Shown: positions 18,428 through 28,691, counted from the stretch's first letter. The stretch: 38,229 nucleotides of DNA from Alphaproteobacteria bacterium (GCA_002722515.1 PBMH01000045.1:1-38229); one strand, 5' to 3'. Notes: a model not told the origin generated them from the sequence alone. Made by a program: numbers and translations.

Positions 18428-18714
18428 GCAGGTTGTCTCCAGTACCGGTCCCCGATCCGGCAATGCGGTGGAAAAGAGGAACCAAGGCGGGCTTGGCAAA
18501 CGCTTTGGACTTGGATTATATCCGGGCGAGGAGTTGGGTACATAAGGTTTCAAGGGGGGCTCTGGTTAAGCAGGCAGCTATAATGCGACGCGGGTGCGAG
18601 TTCGTATTGCGGCACGGTGTCACATTGCTAATAACCGGAAATTCGCCTACCCATTTTGAATTTAATCATTCGGTCTAAAGGTGGTGTAAATCCGCCGGAT
18701 TAAGGGCATTTCTC

Positions 18715-19260
18715 ATGAGCGATGATACTCAGAATCATGACGGTCATTCTGGGAGCCGGCGCGATTTTCTTTACCTCTCTGCAGGCGCGTTTGCCAGCGT
18801 TGGCGGCGCAATTGCGCTCTGGCCGTTTGTCGATTCGATGAACCCCTCTGCCGACGTGCTGGCGCTATCTACCGTTGAGGTAGATGTGTCGCAGGTCGAA
18901 GTTGGCCAACGGGTAACGGTCAAGTGGCAGGGCAAGCCTGTTTTCATCGACCGGCGCACCGAAGCTGGGATCGCCGAGGCGCGCGATACTCCTTTGGATG
19001 ATCTGCGAGACCCGGAGACGGATGAGGCTCGCGCCGAACGCCCCGAGTGGCTAGTTGTGATCGGGGTCTGCACGCATCTGGGGTGTGTCCCGCTTGGCCA
19101 GACACCGTCGGAGCCGCGTGGCGAATGGGGTGGTTGGTTCTGCCCCTGCCATGGTTCCCATTACGACACTTCGGGGCGCATTCGGAAGGGCCCGGCACCG
19201 CTGAACCTGCCGGTGCCGCCGCTTGCTTTCCTGAATGATACCAATATCAAGATCGGTTGA
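18715..19260 (+). CDS. petA: Ubiquinol-cytochrome c reductase iron-sulfur (Rieske) subunit
   Basis: Tat-like [12 protein letters not shown], Rieske motifs CTHLGC and CPCHGSHYD. Confidence 0.97.
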   Translation: MSDDTQNHDGHSGSRRDFLYLSAGAFASVGGAIALWPFVDSMNPSADVLALSTVEVDVSQVEVGQRVTVKWQGKPVFIDRRTEAGIAEARDTPLDDLRDPETDEARAERPEWLVVIGVCTHLGCVPLGQTPSEPRGEWGGWFCPCHGSHYDTSGRIRKGPAPLNLPVPPLAFLNDTNIKIG

Positions 19261-19268
19261 GGCTATTC

Positions 19269-20579
19269 ATGAGCTCTGGAAACCAACAACCCGTCGGCGA
19301 TGGCTTAGTTAAGTGGATTGACACAAGGCTGCCGGTCTTTAGCTATCTGCAAAAGGAGTATGCCGAGTTTCAGTCCCCCAAGAACTTCAACTGGTTCTGG
19401 AATTTCGGTGCAATTCTAACCTTTATGCTCGTGATGATGATTCTTACAGGGATCATCCTAGCGATGCAGTACCAGCCCAACACCATGCTGGCCTTTGATT
19501 CCGTCGAGCGGATTATGCGTGATGTGAACCATGGCTGGATGCTGCGCTACATGCATGCGAACGGCGCAACCTTCTTCTTTATTGCCGTCTATATCCATAT
19601 GTTTCGGGGGCTGTATTACGGCTCCTACAAGAACCCGCGTGAGCTGCTTTGGATTCTCGGCGTGGTCATCCTCGTCCTCATGATGGCGACGGCATTTATG
19701 GGCTATGTGCTTCCTTGGGGCCAGATGAGTTTCTGGGGCGCGACAGTGATCACCAACCTGTTCTCAGCGATTCCGCTGATAGGTGATTCTATCGTGACAC
19801 TACTTTGGGGCGGTTTCTCGGTCGATAATCCGACCCTGAACCGCTTCTTCGCGCTGCACTATCTCTTTCCGTTTCTGATATTCGGGGTGGTAGTATTACA
19901 TGTGGTGGCGCTGCATGTGTCGGGGTCGAACAATCCGCTGGGCGTCGACCCTAAGGGGCCGCAGGACACGGTGTCATTCCATCCCTACTACACGATGAAG
20001 GACAGCGCCGGCCTGGCGATATTCATAACAATATTCGCCTTCTTCGTGTTCTTTGCGCCGAATTTCTTCGGTGAGCCGGAGAATTATCTTCCGGCGGCGC
20101 CGCTGAATACGCCGGCGCATATCGTACCGGAATGGTACTTTCTTCCTTTCTTTGCCATCCTGCGGTCGATCAACTTCGATGTCCTGTTCATTGAGGCAAA
20201 GCTCGGTGGTGTAATTGCGATGTTCGGAGCGATCTTCGTGTTGTTTATCGTCCCCTGGCTCGACAAATCGCCGGTGCGCAGCGCCAAGTTCCGTCCTGTT
20301 TACAGGTGGTTCTTCTGGATTTTTGTCCTCGACTGCTTTCTTCTCGGCTGGGTTGGCGGTCGCGCGCCGGACAATCTGGTTTTTGAGGGTCTGAACCTGA
20401 AGGTCATTCACCTCGGCTGGCTGGCGACCTTCTGGTACTTCTTTCACTTCATTATTTTGCTGCCGTTGCTTGGAATCTTCGAGAAACCAAAGCCATTGCC
20501 CAAGAGTATATCCGCCCCCGTCCTCGGGGGTGGATCCGCTGCGGCCTCGGCGACTGCCAAGCCGATGGAGAAGGCGTAA
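19269..20579 (+). CDS. petB: Cytochrome b
   Basis: [70 protein letters not shown] at 19269, just after the petA stop. Confidence 0.97.
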   Translation: MSSGNQQPVGDGLVKWIDTRLPVFSYLQKEYAEFQSPKNFNWFWNFGAILTFMLVMMILTGIILAMQYQPNTMLAFDSVERIMRDVNHGWMLRYMHANGATFFFIAVYIHMFRGLYYGSYKNPRELLWILGVVILVLMMATAFMGYVLPWGQMSFWGATVITNLFSAIPLIGDSIVTLLWGGFSVDNPTLNRFFALHYLFPFLIFGVVVLHVVALHVSGSNNPLGVDPKGPQDTVSFHPYYTMKDSAGLAIFITIFAFFVFFAPNFFGEPENYLPAAPLNTPAHIVPEWYFLPFFAILRSINFDVLFIEAKLGGVIAMFGAIFVLFIVPWLDKSPVRSAKFRPVYRWFFWIFVLDCFLLGWVGGRAPDNLVFEGLNLKVIHLGWLATFWYFFHFIILLPLLGIFEKPKPLPKSISAPVLGGGSAAASATAKPMEKA

Positions 20580-21364
20580 TGGGTATCGTTTCCAACATGC
20601 GCCGTACTGCTGCGGTAGCTGGGTTTGCAGTTGCCGCTGCGCTGGTATCAACCTCCGCGATTGCCGCTGGTGACGCCAAACATCCGGAGGACCGAGAGTG
20701 GCCCTTTGAGGGCATTTTCGGGACCGTCGACCTCGCCTCGGCACAACGTGGTCTTCAGGTTTATCTCGAGGTTTGCTCCGGTTGTCATTCACTTAAACAC
20801 GTTGCGTATCGAAATCTTGGCGCACTCGGTTTCTCCGAGGCAGAGATCAAGGTGATCGCGTCCGGATTCGATGTTCCGGATGGCCCCGATAAGGAAGGCG
20901 AGATGTTCGAGCGCGCGGCTATTCCGTCGGATCGTTTCGTGTCGCCTTTTCCCAATGAGGAGGCCGCTAAGGCTGCTAACAACGGGGCCAGACCGCCCGA
21001 TCTATCCCTCCAGGTGAAGGCACATCCGGGTGGTGCAAACTATCTTCATGCGCTGTTGACCGGATATGTGGACGCGCCCGAAGGCGTCAATGTACCGACG
21101 GGTTCCAACTATAATCCGTTTTTCCGCGGTGGCTTTATTGCGATGCCGGCCCCGCTTTTCGAAGACGGAGTAGAGTACGCTGATGGCACGCCTGCGACCG
21201 TGGAGCAGATGGCGACCGATGTGGTCAACTTTATGCAATGGGCAGCCGAACCCGAGATGGAGCAGCGGAAGAAGACCGGCTTTAAAGTCGTCATCTTCCT
21301 GATTATCCTCAGCGCTATTCTGTACGCAGGCAAACGCAAGATGTGGGCGAACGTCGACCACTGA
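20579..21364 (+). CDS. petC: Cytochrome c1
   Basis: Haem motif VCSGCHSLKHVAYRNL and a C-terminal TM anchor. TAATG overlap with petB. Confidence 0.97.
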   Translation: MGIVSNMRRTAAVAGFAVAAALVSTSAIAAGDAKHPEDREWPFEGIFGTVDLASAQRGLQVYLEVCSGCHSLKHVAYRNLGALGFSEAEIKVIASGFDVPDGPDKEGEMFERAAIPSDRFVSPFPNEEAAKAANNGARPPDLSLQVKAHPGGANYLHALLTGYVDAPEGVNVPTGSNYNPFFRGGFIAMPAPLFEDGVEYADGTPATVEQMATDVVNFMQWAAEPEMEQRKKTGFKVVIFLIILSAILYAGKRKMWANVDH

Positions 21365-21382
21365 CTGGTTAGAATTTGAACG

Positions 21383-21422
21383 AAAAGGCCGCTTGCGGAT
21401 GGGCAGGCGGCCTTTTTTTTAA
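21383..21422 (+). terminator. Rho-independent terminator after petC
   Basis: AAGGCCGC-ttgcggatgggcag-GCGGCCTT followed by a T-tract. Confidence 0.88.
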
Positions 21423-21426
21423 CCAC

Positions 21427-21451
21427 CCGAGTGCACATTCGTTAAACTCGG
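21427..21451. promoter_or_regulatory. Dyad CCGAGT-N13-ACTCGG upstream of the BKACE gene; possible operator
   Basis: Perfect 6-bp inverted repeat in the 68-bp gap between the petC terminator and the BKACE ATG. The role is inferred. Confidence 0.3.
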
Positions 21452-21490
21452 TAGCCAGCCATAACATGAACAAATTAACTGGGGGGGAAA

Positions 21491-22372
21491 ATGGTACGAG
21501 AAACGATTGTCACATGTGCGGTGACTGGTGGTCACCAGAACTTCCACGACCATCCGAACTTTCCGATCACTCCGAAACAGATCGCAGAATCGGCCATTGA
21601 GGCACGCGAGGCAGGAGCCGCGGTTGCGCATATCCATGTGCGCGAGCCCGATGGATCGCGCTCTGGAAATCCAGATTATTTTCGGGAGGTTGTCGAGCGC
21701 ATTCGCGATGCAGATTGCGACGTTTTGATCAACCTCACCACGGGCGAGGGGGCACGCTATATTCCGAGTGAGGAAGATCCCCAGGTTGGCGGTCCAGGCA
21801 CGTCCCTGTCCACACCTGAGGTCAGGGTTCGACATGTGCTCGACCTGCGCCCTGATATCTGTACGCTAGACGTTGCTACGATGAACTTTGGTGAGGCGGT
21901 GTTTATGAACACGCCGTCGCATCTGCGGCGCATGGCAGAGTTGATTAAGGATGCCGGCGTTAAACCGGAGATCGAGGTATTCGAACCTGGTCATATTCGG
22001 TTGGCCCTCGAAATGATCAAGAACGGGCTCATCGAATCTCCGCCGCTCTTTCAACTCTGCCTAGGAATTCCCTGGGGCTCGCCTGCAACGCCGCAGATGG
22101 TGCAGGTGATGCACTCGATGCTGCCAACAGATGCCAATTGGGCGGCCTTCGGGATTAGTCGCTGGGAATTTCCAATTGTTGCCGAGGTTGTCAACAATGG
22201 CGGTCATGTGCGCGTCGGGCTTGAGGACAACCTGTATTTGACCAAGGGTGAGTATGCCAGCAACGGCCAGTTGGTCGACAAGGCCGTGCGCATCATGCGC
22301 GAGCTGGACGCTGAGCCGGTTGAACCGGAACGGGCGGCTGAACTACTCGATCTCCTGCCGCGTGCCCAGTAG
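21491..22372 (+). CDS. BKACE family beta-keto acid cleavage enzyme (DUF849, 3-keto-5-aminohexanoate cleavage enzyme-like)
   Basis: AHIHVRE zinc-binding HxH, LINLTTGEGA, PPLFQLCLGIPWGSPA, VRVGLEDNLYLTKGEYASNGQLV. Confidence 0.9.
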   Translation: MVRETIVTCAVTGGHQNFHDHPNFPITPKQIAESAIEAREAGAAVAHIHVREPDGSRSGNPDYFREVVERIRDADCDVLINLTTGEGARYIPSEEDPQVGGPGTSLSTPEVRVRHVLDLRPDICTLDVATMNFGEAVFMNTPSHLRRMAELIKDAGVKPEIEVFEPGHIRLALEMIKNGLIESPPLFQLCLGIPWGSPATPQMVQVMHSMLPTDANWAAFGISRWEFPIVAEVVNNGGHVRVGLEDNLYLTKGEYASNGQLVDKAVRIMRELDAEPVEPERAAELLDLLPRAQ

Positions 22373-22381
22373 AGCTCGCCC

Positions 22382-23272
22382 ATGGCGACGAACCACGATA
22401 ATGCGCCCCCCATATTGGGTGTCATCGGCGGTAGCGGTATCTATGATGTCGAGGGGCTGAGCGATGTACGCTGGGAGGCGGTGGATACGCCCTACGGTAA
22501 CCCGTCCGACGAGCTAATGTTCGGGACGCTCGACGGGCTTCCGGTCGTGTTTCTGCCCCGCCACGGGCGGGGCCATCGGGTGCCTCCGTCGGATCTGAAC
22601 TTCCGCGCCAACATGTATGCTTTGAAGTATGCAGGGGTCACGGAGGTTGTTTCTTTGTCGGCCGTGGGATCCCTACGTGAGGATCTCGTTCCGGGTACCT
22701 TTGTGGTGGTGGATCAGTTCATTGACCGAACATTTGCGCGGGTTAAATCCTTTTTTGAATCCGGACTGGTTGCCCATGTGTCCATGGCCAATCCTGTATG
22801 CTGTCGTCTCGGGAATCATATCGAGGCCGCGGCAAGAGATCTCGATATCAACGTTGTACGAGGCGGGATCTACTTGGTGATGGAGGGGCCGCAGTTTTCA
22901 TCGCGGGCGGAATCAGAACTATATCGGAGTTGGGGTTGTTCCGTGATCGGTATGACAAATATGCCTGAAGCGAAACTCGCCCGTGAGGCGGAACTCTGCT
23001 ATGCGACTGTGGCGATGGTGACGGACTTCGATTGCTGGCATGAAGATCATGACGATGTCACGGTCGACCAGATTATCGGGACCCTGATATCGAATGCCGG
23101 GAAGGGTAGAAGTTTGGTGCGTGCACTGGCTCGGCAGCTCGAGTTGAGGGAAGCCCCTTGCGAGCAAGGGTGCCATACCAGCCTCGACAACGCCATCATC
23201 ACCGCGCCAGAGGCTCGCGACCCAGAAGTCGTTGAACGACTGGCGACCATTGTAGGGCGCACCCTCGGCTGA
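22382..23272 (+). CDS. mtnP: S-methyl-5'-thioadenosine phosphorylase
   Basis: LGVIGGSGIYDVEGL, FLPRHGRGHRVPPSDLNFRANMYALK, YLVMEGPQFSSRAESELYRSWGCSVIGMTNMPEAKLAREAELCYATVAMVTDFDCW. Confidence 0.96.
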   Translation: MATNHDNAPPILGVIGGSGIYDVEGLSDVRWEAVDTPYGNPSDELMFGTLDGLPVVFLPRHGRGHRVPPSDLNFRANMYALKYAGVTEVVSLSAVGSLREDLVPGTFVVVDQFIDRTFARVKSFFESGLVAHVSMANPVCCRLGNHIEAAARDLDINVVRGGIYLVMEGPQFSSRAESELYRSWGCSVIGMTNMPEAKLAREAELCYATVAMVTDFDCWHEDHDDVTVDQIIGTLISNAGKGRSLVRALARQLELREAPCEQGCHTSLDNAIITAPEARDPEVVERLATIVGRTLG

Positions 23273-23395
23273 AAACCTTTAGAAATATAGGCTTGTGCGG
23301 TCGTCCTTTCTGTATCGCCGCATACGCAATATAATGAGATTAAAGGCGATTGGTTCTCTATTTGGGCCTGAATGATTGCCTAGGAGAGAGAAACT

Positions 23396-24292
23396 ATGTC
23401 GGATGCGAACGGCTGCGACAAGGTTACCGCGCGCCCGATCTCCGGGATCGACCATGCCTTGATTGGTGTGGCGAATCTGGATGATGCGCGCGATGCGTTC
23501 GCTAGGCTCGGCTTTACTGTCTCGCCGCGGGGACGCCATATTGGTTGGGGTACTGGAAATTACACGATCATGTTCGAGCACGACTATGTCGAGCTGCTCG
23601 GTGTGGTTGACCCGTCCGAGTATATTCATCGGCTTGATGAGTTCCTCGAGACAGGCGAAGGGCTTTTGAATGTCGCGCTCGGCACTGACGACGCTGAGGC
23701 TGCCTTTCTTTGGCTTCAGGCCGAGGGTGTGGATGCCGCGCCGCCTGAAGATTTGCAGCGCTTACTCGAATTGGAAGAGGGAAACGAGGTTCTCCAGTTT
23801 CGCAACGTTTATATTCCGAACGATCTGACACCTGGTCTCAATACTTTCGCCTGCGAGCATCGCACGCCGGATAAGACTCGCAGGTCGAGCTGGCTGTCCC
23901 ATCCCAATGGCGCACGACGGATTGCCGAGGTCACAATAGTCATGGAGTCACTCGACGGGGTGCGCGATGCTTATGTTCGTCTATTCGGCGTGGAGGCCGT
24001 GTCGGGGGATGAGCGCAAGGGTAATATCACGGTTGATACCGGACGCGACGAACTCTGGCTTGTTACGCCGAAGACCTTCCCGGAACGCCACTATGATAAG
24101 ATGATCGACGAGAGCCTGCCGCTGCCGCGCCTTGCGGCGTTGACGCTTGAGGTCGCCGACACACAGGCGACGGCTCTTTACCTTAGCGGTCAGCAGGTTG
24201 CCTTCGAGCGTGACAGCACCAACGCTGTCATCGTGTCTTCGGAGGAGGCGTGTGGAACTTTCCTGGTATTTGCAGATACGCCCGAGGGCTGA
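23396..24292 (+). CDS. Two-domain VOC/glyoxalase-like protein
   Basis: GIDHALIGVANLDDARDAFARLGFTVSPRGRHIGWGTGNYTIMFEHDYVELLG, with a second VOC-like half in the C-terminus. Confidence 0.82.
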   Translation: MSDANGCDKVTARPISGIDHALIGVANLDDARDAFARLGFTVSPRGRHIGWGTGNYTIMFEHDYVELLGVVDPSEYIHRLDEFLETGEGLLNVALGTDDAEAAFLWLQAEGVDAAPPEDLQRLLELEEGNEVLQFRNVYIPNDLTPGLNTFACEHRTPDKTRRSSWLSHPNGARRIAEVTIVMESLDGVRDAYVRLFGVEAVSGDERKGNITVDTGRDELWLVTPKTFPERHYDKMIDESLPLPRLAALTLEVADTQATALYLSGQQVAFERDSTNAVIVSSEEACGTFLVFADTPEG

Positions 24293-24961
24293 TTAGCCAA
24301 TATTTGTGCTAAGGAATTCCAGCGTCCGCTCCATTGCTTGGCCAGCCGCTTCCTTGTGATAGGACCCTCGGCGCGAGCAGCTGAAGCCGTGTCCCGCACC
24401 CTCATATACGAAGCTCGGAATGTATGGATGGTCGGCTTCAACCTTATTCACACCGTCTAACGGGATGCCGGCGTCCTCGGCACCCCAGTGGAACATGACG
24501 GGGCATTTTGGAGTCTCGTTGCTGTTTGACAGGATGTCACCGCCATAATAGCACACGGCCGCCGAGACCGCAGAGCGTGCGGCTGCGAACCACGCGACCG
24601 AACCGCCCATGCAAAAGCCGACTACGCCGACCTTGCCGGCGTCTCCGATCTCGATGATGGCCGCATCCACGTCCTTGATGACGTCTTCCCAGTTGAGCGC
24701 TCCTTTCAGAGAGCGGCCCTTCGCCATGCCGTCCTCGTTAAACTTTAGAACCGCATCACGCTCATGCCGATCGAACAGCGCTGGCGCAATCGCGACATAG
24801 CCCTGCTTGGCGAAGTTGTCGACTGTCTCGCGGATGTCGTCGTTAACACCAAAAATCTCCTGGATAATAACGATCCCGCCACGCGCAATGCCGTCAGGCT
24901 CTGCCTTATAGGCCGCGAGTTCGTGGTTATCGGTGGCCTTTAGTTTGAGAGCTGTACCCAT
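24293..24961 (-). CDS. Dienelactone hydrolase family protein
   Basis: IVIIQEIFGVNDDIRETVD, nucleophile motif VGFCMGG, GAEDAGIP and AGHGFSC. Confidence 0.92.
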   Translation of the reverse strand: MGTALKLKATDNHELAAYKAEPDGIARGGIVIIQEIFGVNDDIRETVDNFAKQGYVAIAPALFDRHERDAVLKFNEDGMAKGRSLKGALNWEDVIKDVDAAIIEIGDAGKVGVVGFCMGGSVAWFAAARSAVSAAVCYYGGDILSNSNETPKCPVMFHWGAEDAGIPLDGVNKVEADHPYIPSFVYEGAGHGFSCSRRGSYHKEAAGQAMERTLEFLSTNIG

Positions 24962-25015
24962 GTTCGCTTCTCCGCTGACAGCTTGTTGTCTCGTTCAGCG
25001 TAACATCCTAGAGGG

Positions 25016-26116
25016 CTATACGTTGAAGCGAAACAGTATGATGTCCCCGTCCGCTATCTTGTAGTCGCGTCCTTCTTGCCGCATACGCCCAGCCTCGCGC
25101 GCACCGACTTCTCCGGCGTATTTGACATAGTCGTCATACCCAATTGTTTCGGCGCGGATGAAGCCCCTTTGAAAGTCGGTATGGATGCGACCGGCCGCGT
25201 CATAAGCAGTTGCTAGCCCAGCCACGGTCCAAGCCCGTGTTTCCTTGGGCCCAACGGTGAAGAAAGTGATCAGTTGCAGAAGTTCGTAGCCAGCCTGGAT
25301 AACCTTGGATAAACCAGTGTCTCTAAGGCCAAGCTCCGCGAGATACTCCGCACTGTCGTTCGGGTCCTCGAGTTGGGCGATTTGAGACTCTATTTCCGCC
25401 GAGACGATGACCGTTGCCGCCCCGCTGGCGGCAGCCATTTTCCTCACTGCCTCGGTGTGTGTGTTGCCGGAAGCGGCCGAACTCTCGTCCACGTTGCAGA
25501 CATAAAGGACAGGCTTCGAAGTAAGCAGTTGCAGCTGAACGAAGTCTGCGCGTTGGTCCTCGGAGATGTCTGCAGTCCGTGCTGGACGTCCGTCTCGCAG
25601 TACCGCCACCACTGGCTCGAGAAGCTGCAGCTGTGTACGGGCATCCTTGTCTCCGCCTTTTGCGCGTTTTTCCGTAGTCTTAAAACGTCTTTCCATGGCC
25701 TCGAGGTCGGCTAGAAGTAGCTCTGTTTCGACGATTTCGTTGTCCCGAAGAGGGTCAACCCCTCCTTCGACATGGGTGATCTCGCCATCGTCAAAGCAGC
25801 GTAGGACATGGCAGACCGCATCGACCTCGCGGATATGCGAGAGAAACTTATTGCCGAGTCCCTCCCCCTTGCTCGCTCCTCGCACGAGACCGGCGATGTC
25901 GACGAATTCGAGGTGGGTCGGTATAATCTGTGCCGAGGAGGCCAGTCCAGCTAGCATGGCCAGACGGTGGTCCGGCACGGTAACGCGGCCCGCGTTGGGT
26001 TCGATCGTGCAGAAAGGGTAGTTCGCAGAGTCGGCCTGTGCGGTCGCTGTAAGAGCGTTGAACAGCGTTGACTTGCCGACATTCGGTAGGCCTACGATTC
26101 CGCAGTTGAAACCCAT
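25016..26116 (-). CDS. ychF: Redox-regulated ATPase/GTPase YchF
   Basis: GFNCGIVGLPNVGKSTLFNALT, FVDIAGLVRGASKGEGLGNKFLSHIREVDAVCHVLRCF, TGS-like C-terminus. Confidence 0.97.
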   Translation of the reverse strand: MGFNCGIVGLPNVGKSTLFNALTATAQADSANYPFCTIEPNAGRVTVPDHRLAMLAGLASSAQIIPTHLEFVDIAGLVRGASKGEGLGNKFLSHIREVDAVCHVLRCFDDGEITHVEGGVDPLRDNEIVETELLLADLEAMERRFKTTEKRAKGGDKDARTQLQLLEPVVAVLRDGRPARTADISEDQRADFVQLQLLTSKPVLYVCNVDESSAASGNTHTEAVRKMAAASGAATVIVSAEIESQIAQLEDPNDSAEYLAELGLRDTGLSKVIQAGYELLQLITFFTVGPKETRAWTVAGLATAYDAAGRIHTDFQRGFIRAETIGYDDYVKYAGEVGAREAGRMRQEGRDYKIADGDIILFRFNV

Positions 26117-26117
26117 A

Positions 26118-26843
26118 TCAGTCGCGCCTTCGTAGTCGGTTCATGGCTCGCGACAGGGCGCTGCCCACCACGGTGTCCGTTTTGTATCTATCTTTTTCAA
26201 TGCTGGTTGGCTGCGGCCCGGTTCGTTCGGGTTGTGCTGTGCCCATATTCAGTTGCGCAGCCGATCGGCCCGTTCCCTGGATCTTCATGGTTACCCGGCT
26301 CATGAAGTCGCTAGCGCGTTGGTCAAGCAGCACAGGAAGTTCGTCAGCGACAGCACAAAGCTCGCGCTTGAGCCAGCTCTGGTCCGCCTTCGAGAAGTCA
26401 CCCAGTACGTGATTCTTCACCCGGGTCTTGTCGCCGGGATGCCCGATGCCGAGCCGGACCCTCCAGTAATTCCTGTTGTTAAGGTGGGCGTCGATGCTGC
26501 GTAGGCCGTTATGGCCTGCATGTCCGCCGCCCTGTTTTACCCGCAGCTTGGCGGCTGCGAGGTCGATTTCGTCATAGATCACGACGATGTTTTCCGGTGC
26601 GAGCTTATAGAAGCGCATAGCCTCGCCAACTGCGCGGCCTGATTCATTCATAAAGGTGGCGGGTTTCAGGACGACCACCCGTTCGCCGTTGATATGCCCC
26701 TCGCTGATGTCGCCTTGGAACTTATTCCGGGGCGCAGAAAGGTTATGGCGACGAACGATCTCGTCTGCCGCCATAAAACCGATATTGTGTCGGTTGTTTT
26801 TGTGTTTCGGACCAGGATTTCCCAAGCCCACAACCAATCGCAT
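26118..26843 (-). CDS. pth: Peptidyl-tRNA hydrolase, with basic C-terminal extension
   Basis: MRLVVGLGNPGPKHKNNRHNIGFMAAD, KPATFMNESGRAV, GGGHAGHNGLRSI. Confidence 0.96.
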   Translation of the reverse strand: MRLVVGLGNPGPKHKNNRHNIGFMAADEIVRRHNLSAPRNKFQGDISEGHINGERVVVLKPATFMNESGRAVGEAMRFYKLAPENIVVIYDEIDLAAAKLRVKQGGGHAGHNGLRSIDAHLNNRNYWRVRLGIGHPGDKTRVKNHVLGDFSKADQSWLKRELCAVADELPVLLDQRASDFMSRVTMKIQGTGRSAAQLNMGTAQPERTGPQPTSIEKDRYKTDTVVGSALSRAMNRLRRRD

Positions 26844-26873
26844 TATCTGCTCGCGTATCCGCCGGGGTTCGGG

Positions 26874-27545
26874 CTACTCCTCGCCGCCCTCGGCATCGTC
26901 TTCGCCCTCGTTAGCTTCGTCCCCTTCGGCCTCTGCGCCTTCGGCATCCGGGTCGATTTCCTCTTCTTCAACCGGCGCTACGGTTGGAGCAGCGATGGTA
27001 GCGATAGTGAAGTCGCGATCCGTGATTGTCGGTTTCACACCGTCCGGCAATTCAATGTCGGAAATATGAATGCTGTCGCCAACATCAAGGCCAGTTAAAT
27101 CGGCCACGAACTCATCGGGAATCGCGCCCGCGCGGCAGACGACCTCGACTGCATATCGGACGATGTTGAGCACGCCGCCGCCCTTGAGGCCCGGGGATTC
27201 CTCTTCGTTTATGAAACTGACCTGGATCTCGAGATTGATCCGCGTGCGTTCGGTGACGCGCAGGAAGTCCAGATGCATTGGTACGTCGGTGACCGGGTGC
27301 ACTTGTAGGTCACGACAAAGGACCTGCTGCTGATTGCCATCCATTTCGATATCGAAAAGCGTAGCAAAGAAGCCGGGCTGTCCGAGTGCAACGCGCAGTT
27401 GCGCTGGACTAATTGAAATAGGTTCGGGGTCCTTGTTCGCGCCATAGATCACCGCCGGCACTTTGCCGATGCGGCGAGTTGCACGGGCGGCCCCCTTGCC
27501 GACCTGTGCGCGCGACTCCGCATTAAACGTCACGGTGTCCGCCAT
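26874..27545 (-). CDS. rplY: 50S ribosomal protein L25 / general stress protein Ctc, with acidic C-terminal tail
   Basis: GAARATRRIGKVPAVIYGANKDPEPISI and LCRDLQVHPVTDVPMHLDFLRV; tail EEEEIDPDAEGAEAEGDEANEGEDDAEGGEE. Confidence 0.95.
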   Translation of the reverse strand: MADTVTFNAESRAQVGKGAARATRRIGKVPAVIYGANKDPEPISISPAQLRVALGQPGFFATLFDIEMDGNQQQVLCRDLQVHPVTDVPMHLDFLRVTERTRINLEIQVSFINEEESPGLKGGGVLNIVRYAVEVVCRAGAIPDEFVADLTGLDVGDSIHISDIELPDGVKPTITDRDFTIATIAAPTVAPVEEEEIDPDAEGAEAEGDEANEGEDDAEGGEE

Positions 27546-27626
27546 GGTTTACTCCTTTTATTCGACCATGCCTCCAAGGGTGCCATGATCGGGATGGTTC
27601 GCCATCGACGCCGGATGCGCCGATTC

Positions 27627-28559
27627 CTAGTTGAACAGACTTGAAACCGAGGCTTCGCGACTGATCCGGTCGATCGCGTTTCCCAGCAAGGGAGCGATCG
27701 TCAGCTGCCGGATATTACTCGCCACGCGCACCGCTTCGGTGGCTTGGATTGAGTCCGTCATCACCAGGGTTTCCAGCGGTGACGCAGCAACACGCCCTAC
27801 CGCCCCACCCGACAGCACGCCGTGCGTGACGTAGGCGGATACCGATTTGGCGCCCTGATTCATCAGCGCTGAGGCGGCGTTGCACAATGTACCGGCGCTA
27901 TCACAGATATCGTCGACAAGTATACAGCGTCGCCGGTCGACGTCGCCGATGATATTCATCACCTCGGAGACGCCAGCCCGTTCGCGCCGCTTATCAATGA
28001 TCGCGAGATCGGCGTCAAGCCGTTTGGCGAGTGCTCGCGCACGCACGACGCCACCTACGTCGGGGGAAACGATAACCAGTTCGCCATTGTCACCCTGGCT
28101 TTCGATGTACTCCGAGAACAGCGGTCCGCCGAACAGGTTGTCCACCGGGATGTCGAAAAAGCCTTGAATCTGGCCTGCATGGAGGTCGAGAGTGAGAACT
28201 CGGTCGGCGCCGGCTCTGGTAATAAGGTTGGCCACTAGTTTAGCCGATATCGGCGTCCGCGGTCCGGTTTTTCGGTCTTGGCGAGCATAGCCGAAATAGG
28301 GGAGGACCGCGGTTATGCGCCTTGCTGACCCGCGACGCAGTGCGTCCAGAGTAACCAGCAATTCCATTAGATTATCGTTTGCAGGGTAGGAGGTGGATTG
28401 AACGACGAAGACGTCCTCTCCGCGCACATTTTCGAGAATCTCTACGAAAACTTCCATATCCGAGAACCGTCGGATTGACGCCTGCGTCAGTTCAATATTC
28501 AGATATGCCGAAATCGCCTCGGCAAGTGGACGGTTGCTGTTGCACGCCAGCACCTTCAT
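27627..28559 (-). CDS. prs: Ribose-phosphate pyrophosphokinase
   Basis: [68 protein letters not shown]. Confidence 0.97.
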   Translation of the reverse strand: MKVLACNSNRPLAEAISAYLNIELTQASIRRFSDMEVFVEILENVRGEDVFVVQSTSYPANDNLMELLVTLDALRRGSARRITAVLPYFGYARQDRKTGPRTPISAKLVANLITRAGADRVLTLDLHAGQIQGFFDIPVDNLFGGPLFSEYIESQGDNGELVIVSPDVGGVVRARALAKRLDADLAIIDKRRERAGVSEVMNIIGDVDRRRCILVDDICDSAGTLCNAASALMNQGAKSVSAYVTHGVLSGGAVGRVAASPLETLVMTDSIQATEAVRVASNIRQLTIAPLLGNAIDRISREASVSSLFN

Positions 28560-28630
28560 CGACCGTACCCCCGGACCCTGCCGACCGCGCGCTGGCGATC
28601 CGGGTCTATTGCGCCCGTCGGAATGAAGCC

Positions 28631-28682
28631 GGCTGATTCAGCCGTCCCCATGCGCGGCGGAAAGTATCAACCCGAATCGGGG
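28631..28682. promoter_or_regulatory. Two GANTC-centred palindromes upstream of prs
   Basis: GGCTGA-T-TCAGCC (28631-28643) and CCCGA-A-TCGGG (28671-28681) in the prs/lipoprotein gap. The regulatory role is inferred. Confidence 0.35.
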
Positions 28683-28691
28683 CTGTAAACA

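Noticed and set aside
18579-18584. TATAAT as a petABC promoter -10 box
   Set aside because: No convincing -35 at the proper spacing, so not called as a feature.
19974-20792. 272-aa minus-strand ORF
   Set aside because: Lies fully antisense to petB/petC, which are unambiguous. Composition is low-complexity R/Q/E-rich, as expected from a shadow frame.
20579-21422. petC terminator hairpin considered as a possible small RNA
   Set aside because: Explained by a simple stem plus T-tract directly downstream of petC.
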